Assembly (NCBI GenBank): GCA_036260935.1
Contig: DATALQ010000001.1
Coordinates: forward strand, 62,001-126,000
Direction of reading: 5' to 3'
Length of the DNA stretch: 64,000 bases
Source: JAEYOM01 sp036260935
GTDB lineage: Bacteria > Bacillota > Clostridia > Acetivibrionales > DTU013
Part shown: one piece after another, positions 17,559-26,701 of the stretch
Numbering within the stretch: position 1 is the first letter of the stretch
Layout: the number at the start of each line of letters is the position of its first letter
Notes under the pieces: model-generated
Told to the model about the DNA's origin: nothing
What the model saw: only the letters and a program-made list of their open reading frames with translations
Databases searched by the model: none
Translations under genes and position numbers: made by a program

Positions 17559-18317
17559 TCACTTCCCCAGAATGACGCTGAATAGCGTACCCAGCACCAA
17601 CCCGGCGGCTACTTCCCATGAGAGGGCCTTTTTGGAGCATAGTCTGTTGGCATGGGGCAGGACCTCGGAAAGTATTATATATGCGATGAGACCTGCCGCG
17701 AAGGCAATGCTTACGGACAGTGCATAGGGGATCAGCTTTTCTACGGCTCTTCCTATCAGCGAACCGATACCCATCGGGACGGATATCAGTAATGATATTA
17801 TCAATACGGTAATCTTTTTCAGGCCGGATTCTTTGAAAAATACCCCCAGGGCAATGCTTTCGGGTATTCCGTGAAGTATCAGGGCTGCCATCAGGAGCAG
17901 ACCGGAAGTCAGTGAACTGTCGAAAACAGCGCCCAGTGCCATACCCGAAGGTATATTGTGAAGTCCTATGCCCACAGACATTATTATTGAGGAATGTAAC
18001 GATTTGCTTTCAGATGAATCGTTATGGTCCAAATGGGCTTTATCGAGCAATTTGTTAAAGAAGTACGAGAGCAGTATGCCTGATGCAAGGCCGGTTACGG
18101 AGGAGACCGGGCTGCCGTTTCGGAAGGCTTCCGGCAGGAAATCAACCATCACGAGCGCAAGCATGAAGCCGCCGAGAATCCCAAGGATGACGCCTTTCAG
18201 GTTATCCTTTTTTCCTATAAGCGTATAAGCCAGTAAAATTCCCGCAGACGTGCCTATCAGCGCTGTCATGGTTCCGATCAAGCCTGTGAGAATAATCTGG
18301 TGTGTTAAGTCAGTCAT
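17559..18317 (-). CDS. ZIP-family metal transporter
   Basis: The protein has about eight hydrophobic helices. TM4 and TM5 carry the metal-binding motifs of ZIP proteins: IGLHNIPSGMALG and ILHGIPESIALG. The variable loop between TM3 and TM4 has His and Asp (DKAHLDHNDSSESK). It probably imports Zn2+ or another divalent metal. ATG 18317 is chosen because AAAGG lies nearby and the 12 residues upstream of it are hydrophilic and atypical. The gene stands alone. Confidence 0.88.
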   Translation of the reverse strand: MTDLTHQIILTGLIGTMTALIGTSAGILLAYTLIGKKDNLKGVILGILGGFMLALVMVDFLPEAFRNGSPVSSVTGLASGILLSYFFNKLLDKAHLDHNDSSESKSLHSSIIMSVGIGLHNIPSGMALGAVFDSSLTSGLLLMAALILHGIPESIALGVFFKESGLKKITVLIISLLISVPMGIGSLIGRAVEKLIPYALSVSIAFAAGLIAYIILSEVLPHANRLCSKKALSWEVAAGLVLGTLFSVILGK

Positions 18318-18514
18318 GTTCCGCTGCCTTTCATGCAAATGAGTATAACACAATTATTTCCGTTTTTTAGTTTTTTAACAGGGAATCAAAAAGGCCGGTA
18401 TGCCCGAAAGTTCAGGCCGGATGTACATTTTCTCAGGCTTGGGTGCGGCATTGTCAGGTTGTTGTCGCTGCTCAAATAATATATAATAGGGCAGGACGGA
18501 ATGCTTAGCGTAAT

Positions 18515-19294
18515 ATGCCGTCGGAACGGATGTTGTCTATGGAATCACAGATAATGCACAGCAACAAATACAAAATCGGATACAGTGACGTCGACTTCAA
18601 AAAGGAGCTGAAGCCGAGCTCGCTTTTCGGGTTGTTTCAGGATACTGCAAGTGTTGCAGCGGAAAAGCTTGGCGCCGGGGTCGTGGTTCTGGCAGAGGAA
18701 TTCTCCGTGGCCTGGATATTGACGCGCATCAAGGTACAGATCGACAGGACGCCCATACTCGATGAGGTAGTCATGGTGGAGACATGGCCGCATCAGCCGG
18801 GAAGGCTTGAGTTCGAGAGGGATTACAGGGTAAGGGATGCATCCGGAAACGTCATTGTCAGGTCTGTCTCGAATTGGGCGCTTATGGATATCAATACGCG
18901 TGAGCTCAGACGGGCGGATACGATACATATCGATTACCCCCGGTTTATGGAGGAGCATGCACTGGAAAGCAAGCCGGGCAGGCTCAAGCCGACAGGGCAG
19001 CCGGAAGAAATCTACAGGAAGCTCATAGGCTACAGTGATGTCGATTTCAACGGGCATATAAACAATACAAGGTATATCGACTACACCATGGACTGTTTTC
19101 CTGTCGAATGCCACAGACAGTACCGGGTCGGTACTATTGAGGTAAACTATATAAAAGAAGCTTTTCCGGGGGATACTCTTATAATGTACAGAGAGATTTC
19201 CGCGGTGGATTCCAGCAGGGTATATATCGAGGGCGTCAGCGAGAACGACGGCAAAACCGTATTCAGGGCGCAGGTGGAAGTGGTCGCACGATAA
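18515..19294 (+). CDS. Acyl-ACP thioesterase
   Basis: Two hotdog domains are visible: residues about 15-145 (KYKIGYSDVDFKKELKPSSL) and 165-259 (IGYSDVDFNGHINNTRYIDY). The second repeats the start of the first and carries the Asn/His region typical of acyl-ACP thioesterases of anaerobic Firmicutes (FatA-like, PF01643). It hydrolyses acyl-ACP to free fatty acid in the cytoplasm. The start is uncertain: ATGs at 18515, 18530, 18539 and 18554 are all in frame and no strong ribosome site distinguishes them. Confidence 0.88.
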   Translation: MPSERMLSMESQIMHSNKYKIGYSDVDFKKELKPSSLFGLFQDTASVAAEKLGAGVVVLAEEFSVAWILTRIKVQIDRTPILDEVVMVETWPHQPGRLEFERDYRVRDASGNVIVRSVSNWALMDINTRELRRADTIHIDYPRFMEEHALESKPGRLKPTGQPEEIYRKLIGYSDVDFNGHINNTRYIDYTMDCFPVECHRQYRVGTIEVNYIKEAFPGDTLIMYREISAVDSSRVYIEGVSENDGKTVFRAQVEVVAR

Positions 19295-19326
19295 ATATGG
19301 CTTTTTAATGTGATCAGGCATGGATA

Positions 19327-19355
19327 TTGCAAAGTAATAGTAATTTAAGTATAAT
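19327..19355 (+). promoter_or_regulatory. Promoter for transketolase
   Basis: TTGCAA (19327-19332), a 17-bp spacer and TATAAT (19350-19355) lie 64 bp upstream of the tkt start. Confidence 0.55.
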
Positions 19356-19418
19356 TGGCATGATAGAAACCATGTAAAAATTAAACAATATATAAACATC
19401 TATACTCAGGAGGTAATC

Positions 19419-21404
19419 ATGAATAAAGTCGATCAGTTGAGTGTAAATACGCTGAGGCTTCTGGCAGCGGAAGCTATCCAGAAGGCCAATTCAGGGCACC
19501 CCGGTCTACCGATGGGAGCGGCTCCGATGGCATATACGCTCTGGGCAAAAAACCTTAAGCACAACCCTTCAGATCCTGATTGGGACGACCGTGACCGGTT
19601 CATTTTATCTGCAGGACACGGTTCCATGCTGATATATTCACTGTTGCATCTCTTTGGCTACGGACTCGGCATTGAAGATCTGAAAAACTTCAGACAGATG
19701 GGCAGTCTGACGCCAGGCCACCCGGAATACGGACACACCAAGGGCGTCGAGATCACTACCGGACCTCTGGGCCAGGGCATGGCAAATGCTGTAGGAATGG
19801 CCATGGCTGAAGCCTATCTGGCCAAAAAGTTCAACAAGCCGGGTTTCCCGATCGTCGATCACTATACTTACGTAATTGCCGGAGATGGCTGCATGATGGA
19901 AGGTATTGCATCTGAAGCAGCTTCGCTTGCGGGTACCCTCGGACTCGGAAAGATCGTCGTTCTGTACGATTCAAACAATATTACCATCGAGGGCTCAACG
20001 GACATAGCCTTCCGCGAAGACGTAACCAAACGCTTCGAGGCATACGGCTGGCAGACCATCACCGTCGAAGACGGCACAAACATAGATGAGATCGATAAGG
20101 CTATCAAAGCGGCAAAAGCTGAAAAAAACAAGCCTGCTCTGATAAAGGTAAAGAACCAGATCGGCTACGGCTGCCCGTCCAAACAGGGCAAATGCTCCGC
20201 TCACGGCGAACCGCTCGGAGCGGATAACATAAAGGCAACAAAGGAATTCCTTGGCTGGGGTTATGAAGAGGAATTTTATGTTCCCGCCGAGGTAACAGGC
20301 TTCATGAAGGAGTTCCGCGAAACCGCAGACAAGAAGGAAAACGAATGGAACAACCTGCTTAAGGCATACAGGCAGGAATTCCCCGAGCTTGCAGCCGAGT
20401 GGGACGACTGGAAGAGCAAGGACTATGCTGCAAACCTTCCGCAAGACAACGCTTATTGGACGTATGAGAATAAACCGAAGGCGACAAGGTCCTGCTCCGA
20501 GGAAACTCTGAACAGAATGGCGGCTATAGTTCCCAACCTTATAGGAGGATCAGCGGACCTCGCTCCCTCGAACAAATCCTATATGAAGGGAAGAGGGGAT
20601 TTCTCCACTGAAGACCAGAGCGGCTCAAACCTGCACTTCGGAGTACGCGAACATGCCATGGCCGCCATTGCGAACGGTATTGCAGCGCACGGAAGGCTAT
20701 TGCCTTATGTTTCGACGTTCTTCGTATTCAGCGATTATATGAAGCATGCCATGAGACTGTCAGCCCTTATGAAGCTGCCTGTCACATATATACTGACACA
20801 CGACAGTATTGGAGTCGGTGAGGATGGTCCTACGCATCAGCCTATCGAGCAACTCGCCTCGCTCAGGAGTATTCCTGGGTTCGTAGTTTTCAGGCCGTGC
20901 GATTCAAAGGAAACCGCGGCAGGCTGGTATGCCGCAATGTCGAGAAAGCACTCTCCGCTGGCTCTCGTCCTTACAAGGCAAAACCTCCCGCAGCTTGAGA
21001 TGACGGGTATCAACGCGATGAAGGGCGCCTATACGATCCTTGATTCCGGAAAGAAGCCGGAAATCATACTTATGGCGTCCGGATCCGAGGTACAGCTCGT
21101 TTACGAAGCCGGCAAACAGCTTATAGACCGCGGTGTAGCGGCACGCGTAGTCAGTATGCCGTCATGGGAACTGTTTGAGGAACAGGATGCCGCCTACAAG
21201 GAATCCGTACTTCCTTCCGACGTTGAAAAACGACTTGCAGTAGAAGCGGCTTCTTCCTTCGGCTGGCATAAGTACACAGGCCTGAAGGGCGAAATAATCT
21301 CCATCGATCATTTCGGAGAATCGGCGCCTGCAGAGCTTTTGTTCAAGAAGTATGGTTTTACGCTTGAAAACGTTATGGAAAAAGTTTCGAAGCTTCTGAA
21401 ATAA
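19419..21404 (+). CDS. tkt: Transketolase
   Basis: A full-length 661-residue thiamine diphosphate enzyme. GHPGLPMGAAPM, LSAGHGSMLIY, TTGPLGQG and GDGCMMEGI (the ThDP/Mg motif) lie in the first domain; FGVREHAM, HDSIGVGEDGPTHQP in the pyrimidine domain; and a C-terminal domain ends the protein. It transfers two-carbon units in the non-oxidative pentose phosphate pathway, in the cytoplasm. A strong GGAGG precedes the ATG. It is monocistronic, with its own promoter and terminator; no transaldolase is nearby. Confidence 0.96.
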   Translation: MNKVDQLSVNTLRLLAAEAIQKANSGHPGLPMGAAPMAYTLWAKNLKHNPSDPDWDDRDRFILSAGHGSMLIYSLLHLFGYGLGIEDLKNFRQMGSLTPGHPEYGHTKGVEITTGPLGQGMANAVGMAMAEAYLAKKFNKPGFPIVDHYTYVIAGDGCMMEGIASEAASLAGTLGLGKIVVLYDSNNITIEGSTDIAFREDVTKRFEAYGWQTITVEDGTNIDEIDKAIKAAKAEKNKPALIKVKNQIGYGCPSKQGKCSAHGEPLGADNIKATKEFLGWGYEEEFYVPAEVTGFMKEFRETADKKENEWNNLLKAYRQEFPELAAEWDDWKSKDYAANLPQDNAYWTYENKPKATRSCSEETLNRMAAIVPNLIGGSADLAPSNKSYMKGRGDFSTEDQSGSNLHFGVREHAMAAIANGIAAHGRLLPYVSTFFVFSDYMKHAMRLSALMKLPVTYILTHDSIGVGEDGPTHQPIEQLASLRSIPGFVVFRPCDSKETAAGWYAAMSRKHSPLALVLTRQNLPQLEMTGINAMKGAYTILDSGKKPEIILMASGSEVQLVYEAGKQLIDRGVAARVVSMPSWELFEEQDAAYKESVLPSDVEKRLAVEAASSFGWHKYTGLKGEIISIDHFGESAPAELLFKKYGFTLENVMEKVSKLLK

Positions 21405-21415
21405 GAATAAGTTGA

Positions 21416-21459
21416 AACAAAAAAGGGTGCACAACCGTTATCGGAAGTGCACTCTTTTT
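21416..21459 (+). terminator. Intrinsic terminator after tkt
   Basis: GGGTGCAC pairs with GTGCACTC (one G-U), flanked by A-run and T-run (AAAAA...TTTTT). It lies 12 nt after the tkt stop and could act in both directions, also ending the convergent yjfB-like gene. Confidence 0.8.
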
Positions 21460-21507
21460 GATGTGCGGGAAAAATTTATGAGGGGACTTTGCAAGTCTGT
21501 TGGCCGT

Positions 21508-21705
21508 TTATACTCTAATGTCAATTGTTCCGCCTTTATAAGGCGTTACCGAGTTTTCCATTATCTTCGCATTTGTGTTTTGAAAACCCTGAAGCAGTGC
21601 TGCCATGGATTGGGTGTCCTGACTTAGGGATTTTTTCAACGTGGCGATTCCGATCGCCTGATGTATGCTGCTGATGCTTTGCTGCATACTGTTGTTGATT
21701 TCCAT
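21508..21705 (-). CDS. YjfB-family putative motility protein
   Basis: The 65-residue protein (MEINNSMQQSISSIHQ...) has the YjfB pattern: an N-terminal amphipathic helix (AIGIATLKKSLSQDTQSMAALL) and the conserved end VTPYKGGTIDIRV. Family members are annotated as putative motility proteins because they are tied to SigD/flagellar regulons in Bacillus, but the function is unproven. GGGAGG lies about 7 nt before ATG 21705. No flagellar gene is nearby. Confidence 0.8.
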   Translation of the reverse strand: MEINNSMQQSISSIHQAIGIATLKKSLSQDTQSMAALLQGFQNTNAKIMENSVTPYKGGTIDIRV

Positions 21706-21779
21706 GGAACCACCTCCCAAAAAATTACTATATAAAAATTATACCATGCAAACGTCCCGAGTTAAATGGGACAATAGGA

Positions 21780-21821
21780 CCATATTGCTGTATTGACACA
21801 ATATGGATAGGACGGTAATAT
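21780..21821 (+). promoter_or_regulatory. Promoter with inverted repeat around the -35, for the binding-protein array
   Basis: TTGACA (21793-21798), 17 bp, TAATAT (21816-21821). Perfect 8-bp arms CCATATTG (21780-21787) and CAATATGG (21799-21806) flank the -35 box and overlap the spacer, which is a good place for a repressor. A further GTCCC/GGGAC pair lies at 21754-21772. Confidence 0.55.
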
Positions 21822-21884
21822 TAGAATACATCGGACTAATTTTTATCTGACTTTGGAAAACGTGGTTTTGAAGGGATCGACAGC

Positions 21885-23402
21885 ATGGGTAAAAAGCTGA
21901 TAATCACAATTTCGGTAGTCCTTATAGTGATCATTGCGGGGGGAATTGCGGCATTCATGCTGCTTGGAAACAAGAACAGCGAAGAGGATGAGTTCTTGCC
22001 GACTGCCAACGATTTTGAGGCGGATGTGGAAAATCTGAAATCCGAAAAGCTGACTCTGTGTTTTTATGGACAGGAAACCCCCAGCTCCGCAGAAGTACTG
22101 CAGGCTGTCAACAACAGGCTCAAGCAGGAAATTAACGCCGAAATTCAGTTCAAATTTATTTTTGATCGACCGGAAAACTATCTTGAAAAAATAAAGTCGG
22201 ATATTTCGGCCGGGCTGCCCTGCGATGCCTTCTATAATTTCGGTGTACTCCCGGCTGACTTGGAGACATTGGCGAACGAGGGTTATATAGCCGATCTGAC
22301 CGAATTGTTTCCTAAGAATGCCCCGAATTATTACAGGCAGTTTTCAAAGGACGACATTGACGCTGCGAGCATAAACGGGAAATTATATGCGGTACCTGAA
22401 AGGGTACCGCATGCAAGTAGAACCTGCGCGATAGTCAGGCAGGACCTGCTGGAGAAGTATGGTATTCCGGAAATTAAAAGCTATTACGATTATGAGTTTT
22501 ACCTAAGGACAATAAAGGAAAAAGAGCCCGGCTTGATTCCGATGAATTGCTTTGACACTATGCTCGGCCTGTTTGCGGATGCGTACGGATATGTAATACT
22601 GGACGATGAGTTGGGCCTGGTTTATAAATGGGACGACCCCAATGTGAAAATACAAGCCTGGGAACAGACACCGGTATTCGAGGAATGCCTCAACAGGATA
22701 AAAAGCTGGCGAGATATGGGTTACCTGACGAAAAACATAGGAGTAGCCCAGCTTAGTGTAAATATGATCGCAAGTAAAAAGTGGGCGTCTTTTGTCGGAA
22801 TGCTGGGTGAGCAGTTCAATCTTACCGCATTAAATTACAAGGCTTACCAGCTGAACGATGGCTATTCAGTAAGACTGAATCCGCTGAGAAGAGGGATGGC
22901 GATAAACGCCAAATCCGCGAATGCAGAGAGGGTGTTCATGTTCATAGATTGGCTCGAATCGTCACAGGAGAATTATGATCTCTATATGTACGGAGTCAAA
23001 GGCAAGCATTATATTGAAAAAGAGGATTACATAGAGCCTCCGGAAGATGCCGTAGAAGGCGATTACTTCTATTATTGGTTCTGGACGCCGCCTTTCAGGA
23101 ATATTGGCTATGAGCGTTCGAATGCGCCGGGAATGAAAGAGGAAATGGTACAGTATTATGATATCATCAGGGAAAAGTCCAAATATCCACCTCTCAACGG
23201 ATTCACTCCGGATTATTCGACGGTCGATTCGATAATGAACGCGAGGAAGCTTTCATATGCGGATATGGACCGAAGCGTATATACGGGGGACTATGATGAG
23301 AGTAAAGTGAATGCTTATATAAAGAGCCAAAAGGATGCGGGAATCGACAATCTGATCACAGAAGTGCAAAGACAGGCTGATCAGTTCAGAGCAGGTCAGT
23401 GA
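21885..23402 (+). CDS. Membrane-anchored extracellular solute-binding protein, DUF3502-type (copy 1)
   Basis: The 505-residue protein has one N-terminal TM helix (residues about 4-27) but no lipobox cysteine, so it should be held outside the cell by an uncleaved anchor. The body resembles family-1 sugar-binding proteins. The end (YPPLNGFTPDYSTV ... KDAGIDNLITEVQRQADQ) matches the DUF3502 C-terminal domain of Firmicute sugar-ABC lipoproteins. Copies 2 and 3 follow directly, and no permease or ATPase for sugars lies nearby. It lacks one stretch near residues 300-312 that the other copies keep. It may bind oligosaccharides for a distant transporter or act as a sensor; both are inference. Confidence 0.75.
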   Translation: MGKKLIITISVVLIVIIAGGIAAFMLLGNKNSEEDEFLPTANDFEADVENLKSEKLTLCFYGQETPSSAEVLQAVNNRLKQEINAEIQFKFIFDRPENYLEKIKSDISAGLPCDAFYNFGVLPADLETLANEGYIADLTELFPKNAPNYYRQFSKDDIDAASINGKLYAVPERVPHASRTCAIVRQDLLEKYGIPEIKSYYDYEFYLRTIKEKEPGLIPMNCFDTMLGLFADAYGYVILDDELGLVYKWDDPNVKIQAWEQTPVFEECLNRIKSWRDMGYLTKNIGVAQLSVNMIASKKWASFVGMLGEQFNLTALNYKAYQLNDGYSVRLNPLRRGMAINAKSANAERVFMFIDWLESSQENYDLYMYGVKGKHYIEKEDYIEPPEDAVEGDYFYYWFWTPPFRNIGYERSNAPGMKEEMVQYYDIIREKSKYPPLNGFTPDYSTVDSIMNARKLSYADMDRSVYTGDYDESKVNAYIKSQKDAGIDNLITEVQRQADQFRAGQ

Positions 23403-23430
23403 AAAATATGATTGGAAAGGAATTATTTGT

Positions 23431-24981
23431 ATGAACAAGAAACTGATCATTATCATTGCGATTGTCCTTGTCGTTGTCATAGCGGGGGGAATTGCGGCAT
23501 TCATGCTGCTTGGAAACAAGAACAGCGAAGAGGATGAGTTTCTGCCGGCAGGCTTTGATGTCGAAGCCGACAATTTAAAATTCAATAATCTGACCTTTTA
23601 TTTTGAAGGGAGCGATAATGCCGGTACTTCGAAGGAAGTGCTTCTGGCACTTAACAGCAAGCTTAAGCGTGATTTGAATGCAGAGCTTCAGTTCAACTTT
23701 GTATTTGAGCCTCCCGAGGCCTACCTTAACAGGTTAAAAACCGATATCTCCGCAGGGAAACCCTGCGACGGCATGTATTTTTCAGAGTATTTTCCATTTA
23801 CGTTGGAAACCTTGGCCAAAGAGGGATACGCGGCAGATCTGACGGAGCTTTTTCCAAGGAATGCGCCGCGTTACTACAGCCAGTTTACGCAGGACGACAT
23901 CGACGCCATCGAGGTACAGGGTAAAATATATGCGGTCCCCGAAAGAATACCCAATGCAAACAGGACCTGTGTAATTGTCAGGCAGGATCTTATGGAGAAA
24001 TACAATATTCCGGAAATAAAAAGCTACGCCGATTACGAGGTTTTTCTTAAAACAATAAAGGAAAAGGAACCAGGTAAAATCCCGATGAATTACTACGATA
24101 CTACGCTTGGACTGTTTGCGGATGCGAACGGGTATGTGGTATTGGATTATCAACTGGGTCTGGTATACAAATGGGACGACCCTGATGTAAAGATACAGGC
24201 CTGGGAGCAGACGCCTTTATTCAAGGATTGCCTGAATACGATAATAAGCTGGAAGGATAACGACTACCTGATGAAAAACGGCAGAAACGCAGGAATAGCC
24301 CAGACAGATCAAGGCATGGTCACAAGCGGTACATGGGCCTCCTTCATAGACCGGATCGGTAGTCAGTTCAACTATAATGCACTTGTCCGGGCGAAAGGTA
24401 TCACCGATTGGAGCTACAAGGCTTACCAACTGCATGACGGCTTTTCTGCCAGATTGGCTCCGCTAGCAAACGGCCTCGTAGTAAATGCAAAGTCCCAATA
24501 CGCCGAAAGAGTGCTTATGTTCATTGACTGGCTCCAGTCTTCACAGGAAAACTACGATCTTTATATGTATGGGGTTAAAGGCAAGCATTATGTTGAGAAA
24601 CAGGATTACATAGAGCCGCCGGAAGGAGTAAAGCTTGAAGAATCATTTTTCAGTTGGGGATGGAAGGCGCCCTTCAGGAATATAGACTATGAACGTGCCA
24701 ATACACCGAACTTGAAAGAGGAGATAGCTCAGTATTATGATATAATCAAGGAAAAGACAAAATATCCTCCGCTCAACGGATTCAGGCCTGATTACTCTGC
24801 AGTGAGTTCGATAAAGGACTTGAGGCAGTTGTCATATTCTGAGATGGACCGGAGTATTTTTATAGGCAGTTACGATGAATCAAAGGTGGACACTTATATA
24901 AAGGAGCAAAAGGACGCGGGTATAGACAATCTGATCAGTGAAGTTCAGAGACAGGCCGATCGGTTCAGGGCGGGCCATTGA
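23431..24981 (+). CDS. Membrane-anchored extracellular solute-binding protein, DUF3502-type (copy 2)
   Basis: This 516-residue paralogue of the preceding gene starts 28 nt after it. It has the same N-terminal anchor without lipobox, conserved blocks such as KSYADYEVFLKTIKEKEPG, YKWDDPDVKIQAWEQTP and ENYDLYMYGVKGKHY, and the DUF3502-like end KDAGIDNLISEVQRQAD. A 59-bp stretch (23482-23540) is identical to copy 1 (21936-21994), which suggests recent duplication or gene conversion. GGAAAGGA precedes ATG 23431. Ligand unknown. Confidence 0.75.
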   Translation: MNKKLIIIIAIVLVVVIAGGIAAFMLLGNKNSEEDEFLPAGFDVEADNLKFNNLTFYFEGSDNAGTSKEVLLALNSKLKRDLNAELQFNFVFEPPEAYLNRLKTDISAGKPCDGMYFSEYFPFTLETLAKEGYAADLTELFPRNAPRYYSQFTQDDIDAIEVQGKIYAVPERIPNANRTCVIVRQDLMEKYNIPEIKSYADYEVFLKTIKEKEPGKIPMNYYDTTLGLFADANGYVVLDYQLGLVYKWDDPDVKIQAWEQTPLFKDCLNTIISWKDNDYLMKNGRNAGIAQTDQGMVTSGTWASFIDRIGSQFNYNALVRAKGITDWSYKAYQLHDGFSARLAPLANGLVVNAKSQYAERVLMFIDWLQSSQENYDLYMYGVKGKHYVEKQDYIEPPEGVKLEESFFSWGWKAPFRNIDYERANTPNLKEEIAQYYDIIKEKTKYPPLNGFRPDYSAVSSIKDLRQLSYSEMDRSIFIGSYDESKVDTYIKEQKDAGIDNLISEVQRQADRFRAGH

Positions 24982-25002
24982 TGTCTGGAAGGAATTGTTA
25001 TT

Positions 25003-26562
25003 ATGAACAAGAAACTGATCATTATCATTTCGATTGTCCTTGTAGTGCTAATAGCGGGGGGAACCGCGGTATTCCTGCTGCTCAGAGACAGGAAAAGCAC
25101 GGAGGATGAATTTTTGCCGAGTGAATCCGGTTTTGATGCGGCTTCAGGAGATCTGAAATCTAGAAAGCTGACTTTCTATTTTATTGGCCAGAAATTTATT
25201 TCTCCGGATGAATCCACCTCTGATGAGGTTCTGCAGGCTGTCAACAGCAGGCTAAAGCAGGAGCTTAATACGGAAGTACAATTCAAAATCATTTATAATC
25301 AAACGAAAGGCTATCTTGAGGAAATAAAGTCGGATATAGCGGCCGGGCTGCCCTGCGACGCCTTCTACTATTTCAGCGGGTTTCCGGTAGCCTTGGAGAC
25401 ATTGGGAAACGAGGGCTACATAACAGATCTGAGTAAGCTGTTCCCACAGGGTGCTCCCAATTATTACAGGCAATTCACGAAGGATGATATCGACGCTATC
25501 AAGATAAATGGAAAAGTGTACATAATACCTGCAAGGATACCTGCTGCGTACAGTACCTGTGCCATAGTAAGGCAGGATCTGATGGAGAAATACAATATAC
25601 CGGAAATAAAGAGTTATGCCGATTATGAAGTTTTCCTAAAAACGATAAAGGAAAATGAACCCGATATGATCCCGATGAATTATATTGATACGACATTAGG
25701 ACTGTTTGCGGATTCGTATGGGTATGTAAGACTGGACGCTGCATTGGGTCTGGTTTACAAATGGGACGACCCTGATAGAAAGATACTGGCATGGGAGCAG
25801 ATGCCTGCCTTCAAGGAGTGCCTCAACAGGATAAAGAGCTGGAGGGACAACGGTTATCTGATGAGAAGCGTAGGTAGAGTCCAGAGTGATCGAGAAATGA
25901 TCACAAGCGGTAAATGGGCTTCTTTCATAGGCGGGCTCGGAGATCATTTTAGTTATAATACCGACTTGCGTGCAAAAGGCATCACCGAGTGGAATTATAA
26001 GGCTTATCAGTTGAGTGACGGCTATTCCGCCAGACTTTCTCCAATGGAAAACGGTATGGCGATAAGTGCAAAGTCCGCAAATGCGAAGAGGGTGCTTATG
26101 TTCATAGACTGGCTGGAGTCGTCCCAGGAGAATTACGATCTCTATATGTATGGAGTCAAAGGCAAGCATTATATTGAAAAGGAAGATTACATAGAGCCTG
26201 CGGGAGGAGCCGGCGATGCTTATTCCTTCTTTAATTGGGTATGGAGAAACCCTTTAAGAAATATCGATTACGAGCGCACGAATATGCCCGCATATAAAGC
26301 GGAAAAATCGCAGTATTATGATATAATAATGGAAAAGACCAAATATCCTCCTCTGAACGGATTCAGGCCGGACTACTCGACGGTCGACTCGATAAATAAC
26401 TCAAGGCGGATTTCATTTGCTGATATGGAACGAAGCGTGTATATTGGGGATTATGATGAAAGTAAAGTGGATGCTTATATAAAGGGCCAAAAGGATGCGG
26501 GCATTGACAATCTGATCTCTGTAATTCAGGAACAGGCAGATCAGTTCAGAGCGGGCCATTGA
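25003..26562 (+). CDS. Membrane-anchored extracellular solute-binding protein, DUF3502-type (copy 3)
   Basis: Third tandem paralogue, 519 residues, 21 nt after copy 2. The N-terminal anchor (NKKLIIIISIVLVVLIAGG) nearly equals that of copy 2, again without a lipobox. Conserved blocks include RQDLMEKYNIPEIKSYADYE, EQMPAFKECLNRIKSW and KYPPLNGFRPDYSTV. The first 150 residues after the anchor and the region around residue 420 diverge most between copies, so ligand specificity may differ. The three genes almost certainly form one operon from the promoter at 21793. Confidence 0.75.
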   Translation: MNKKLIIIISIVLVVLIAGGTAVFLLLRDRKSTEDEFLPSESGFDAASGDLKSRKLTFYFIGQKFISPDESTSDEVLQAVNSRLKQELNTEVQFKIIYNQTKGYLEEIKSDIAAGLPCDAFYYFSGFPVALETLGNEGYITDLSKLFPQGAPNYYRQFTKDDIDAIKINGKVYIIPARIPAAYSTCAIVRQDLMEKYNIPEIKSYADYEVFLKTIKENEPDMIPMNYIDTTLGLFADSYGYVRLDAALGLVYKWDDPDRKILAWEQMPAFKECLNRIKSWRDNGYLMRSVGRVQSDREMITSGKWASFIGGLGDHFSYNTDLRAKGITEWNYKAYQLSDGYSARLSPMENGMAISAKSANAKRVLMFIDWLESSQENYDLYMYGVKGKHYIEKEDYIEPAGGAGDAYSFFNWVWRNPLRNIDYERTNMPAYKAEKSQYYDIIMEKTKYPPLNGFRPDYSTVDSINNSRRISFADMERSVYIGDYDESKVDAYIKGQKDAGIDNLISVIQEQADQFRAGH

Positions 26563-26594
26563 CAAGAATGGCTTAAGGCGGAAGACCGGGACGG

Positions 26595-26646
26595 GAGATC
26601 AAGACGAAAGATCAAGACGAAAGATCAAGACGTGAGATTAAGACGT
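26595..26646. repeat. 13-bp tandem repeat (four copies)
   Basis: Four units of about GAGATCAAGACGA / AAGATCAAGACGA / AAGATCAAGACGT / GAGATTAAGACGT stand head to tail in the 139-bp gap between the third binding-protein gene and the zinc ABC operon. Probably a slippage repeat; binding by a regulator is possible but unsupported. Confidence 0.75.
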
Positions 26647-26701
26647 AGGATTATGAGCAGGGGATCAGGCAAAATTATCAGAGTTCAAACAGGAGTCATT
26701 A

